Origin: Fragilaria radians
Lineage: Eukaryota > Bacillariophyta > Fragilariophyceae > Fragilariales > Fragilariaceae
NCBI GenBank assembly: GCA_900642245.1
Contig: CAAAJI010000300.1
Location: 46,600 to 65,465, forward strand
DNA: 18,866 nucleotides
Direction: 5' to 3'
Every line of letters begins with the position of its first letter. The first letter of the stretch is position 1. The translations under genes were made by a program, and so were the position numbers. The notes beneath the pieces are model-generated. The model was not told the DNA's origin and searched no databases. It worked only from the letters and a program-made list of their open reading frames with translations. Below, piece by piece: positions 18,615-18,866 of this stretch.

Positions 18615-18733
18615 CTTGGCAAAAAATAACGATCACATTTTTTAGGAGAGGAAAACAATTAGTCACCCGCTGAAGGTTGAATCATCGTACTGAAAAATCA
18701 TCTTCGAATTTCAATTACATCTCTCTGTCTAAC

Positions 18734-18866
18734 ATGAAATTTTCATTGCTTTCATCAATTCGCATGACGATCTTTATGTCGTTTCTACAATCCATCCTGT
18801 CATCTTCAACGCCTCCTTCATCTATTCCTTCTTCTTCTTCATCCGATATGCTTCCAACTAGAACTC
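18734..18866 (+). CDS. Partial gene, possible secreted Ser-rich protein
   Basis: The frame opens after a TGA at 18671-18673, the first ATG is at 18734, and it stays open for 44 codons to the window edge. The N-terminus has Lys at 2, Arg at 10 and a moderately hydrophobic stretch MTIFMSFLQSIL (11-22). This is followed by a Ser/Pro-rich segment, including a run of six Ser (33-38). This layout fits a signal peptide or signal anchor followed by a linker. The first ATG could be bypassed for the one at codon 11. Only 133 bases are available, so the product cannot be identified and the gene itself is uncertain. Confidence 0.45.
   Translation, partial: MKFSLLSSIRMTIFMSFLQSILSSSTPPSSIPSSSSSDMLPTRT

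Larger units (their letters stand above)
16255..18733. other. Long intergenic region with repeats
   Basis: No gene is supported. It starts with the presumed 3' untranslated region of the ATPase gene, including AATAAA at 16405-16410. An imperfect 50-bp tandem duplication lies at 16705-16804. One minus frame at 16974-17372 begins with ATG and carries five internal stops; it could be a decayed gene but matches nothing I know. An inverted repeat lies at 18581-18614, near the start of the next gene. Confidence 0.45.

Overview
This window looks like nuclear DNA from a diatom or close stramenopile relative. It is AT-rich and gene-sparse, and its genes have no introns that I can see. The identification rests on two gene families. 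One is a protein with the uncharacterised IR-Y-ER...P...GP...GW motif that I associate with diatoms and other marine algae. The other is a large AAA/NACHT-like ATPase with a helical-repeat tail, of the kind found in many copies in diatom genomes. I cannot name the species. No rRNA, convincing tRNA, CRISPR or bacterial-type operon structure is visible.

Five protein-coding loci are supported. Two minus-strand genes (1171-2067 and 8879-9796) are diverged paralogs. Both encode low-complexity proteins of about 300 residues with a shared conserved core and repeated R-R-x-S (basophilic kinase) sites. A plus-strand gene (5853-6659) encodes the IR-Y-ER/GP-GW protein. A plus-strand gene (12958-16254) encodes an 1098-residue ATPase with clear Walker A and Walker B motifs and a TPR-like tail, without the kinase or cyclase domains found in related multidomain proteins. 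The right edge (18734-18866) holds the first 44 codons of a possible secreted or membrane-anchored Ser-rich protein.

Much of the space between genes is decayed Ty3/gypsy-type retrotransposon. The best remnant (2760-5543, minus strand) keeps a recognisable gag region, a damaged zinc knuckle, reverse transcriptase and a start of RNase H in the canonical order, broken by stops and frameshifts. A second fragment (10474-11223, minus) resembles the protease end of such an element, and a weak third (8274-8513, minus) may be RNase H. Each of the two paralogous genes starts about 0.68 kb downstream, in the minus-strand direction, of one of these retroelement fragments. This may be a trace of how the family was duplicated or dispersed.

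Possible regulatory structure includes a 12-bp G-box palindrome flanked by two more ACGT cores (267-304), a 16-bp palindrome 143 bp upstream of the first paralog, and a cluster of three CRE-like cores (TGACGT/TGACGC type) upstream of the second paralog. The remaining intergenic DNA holds short tandem and inverted repeats and nothing else I can support. The genes do not form an obvious pathway. The most interesting items are the phosphosite-rich paralog family and the stripped-down ATPase.
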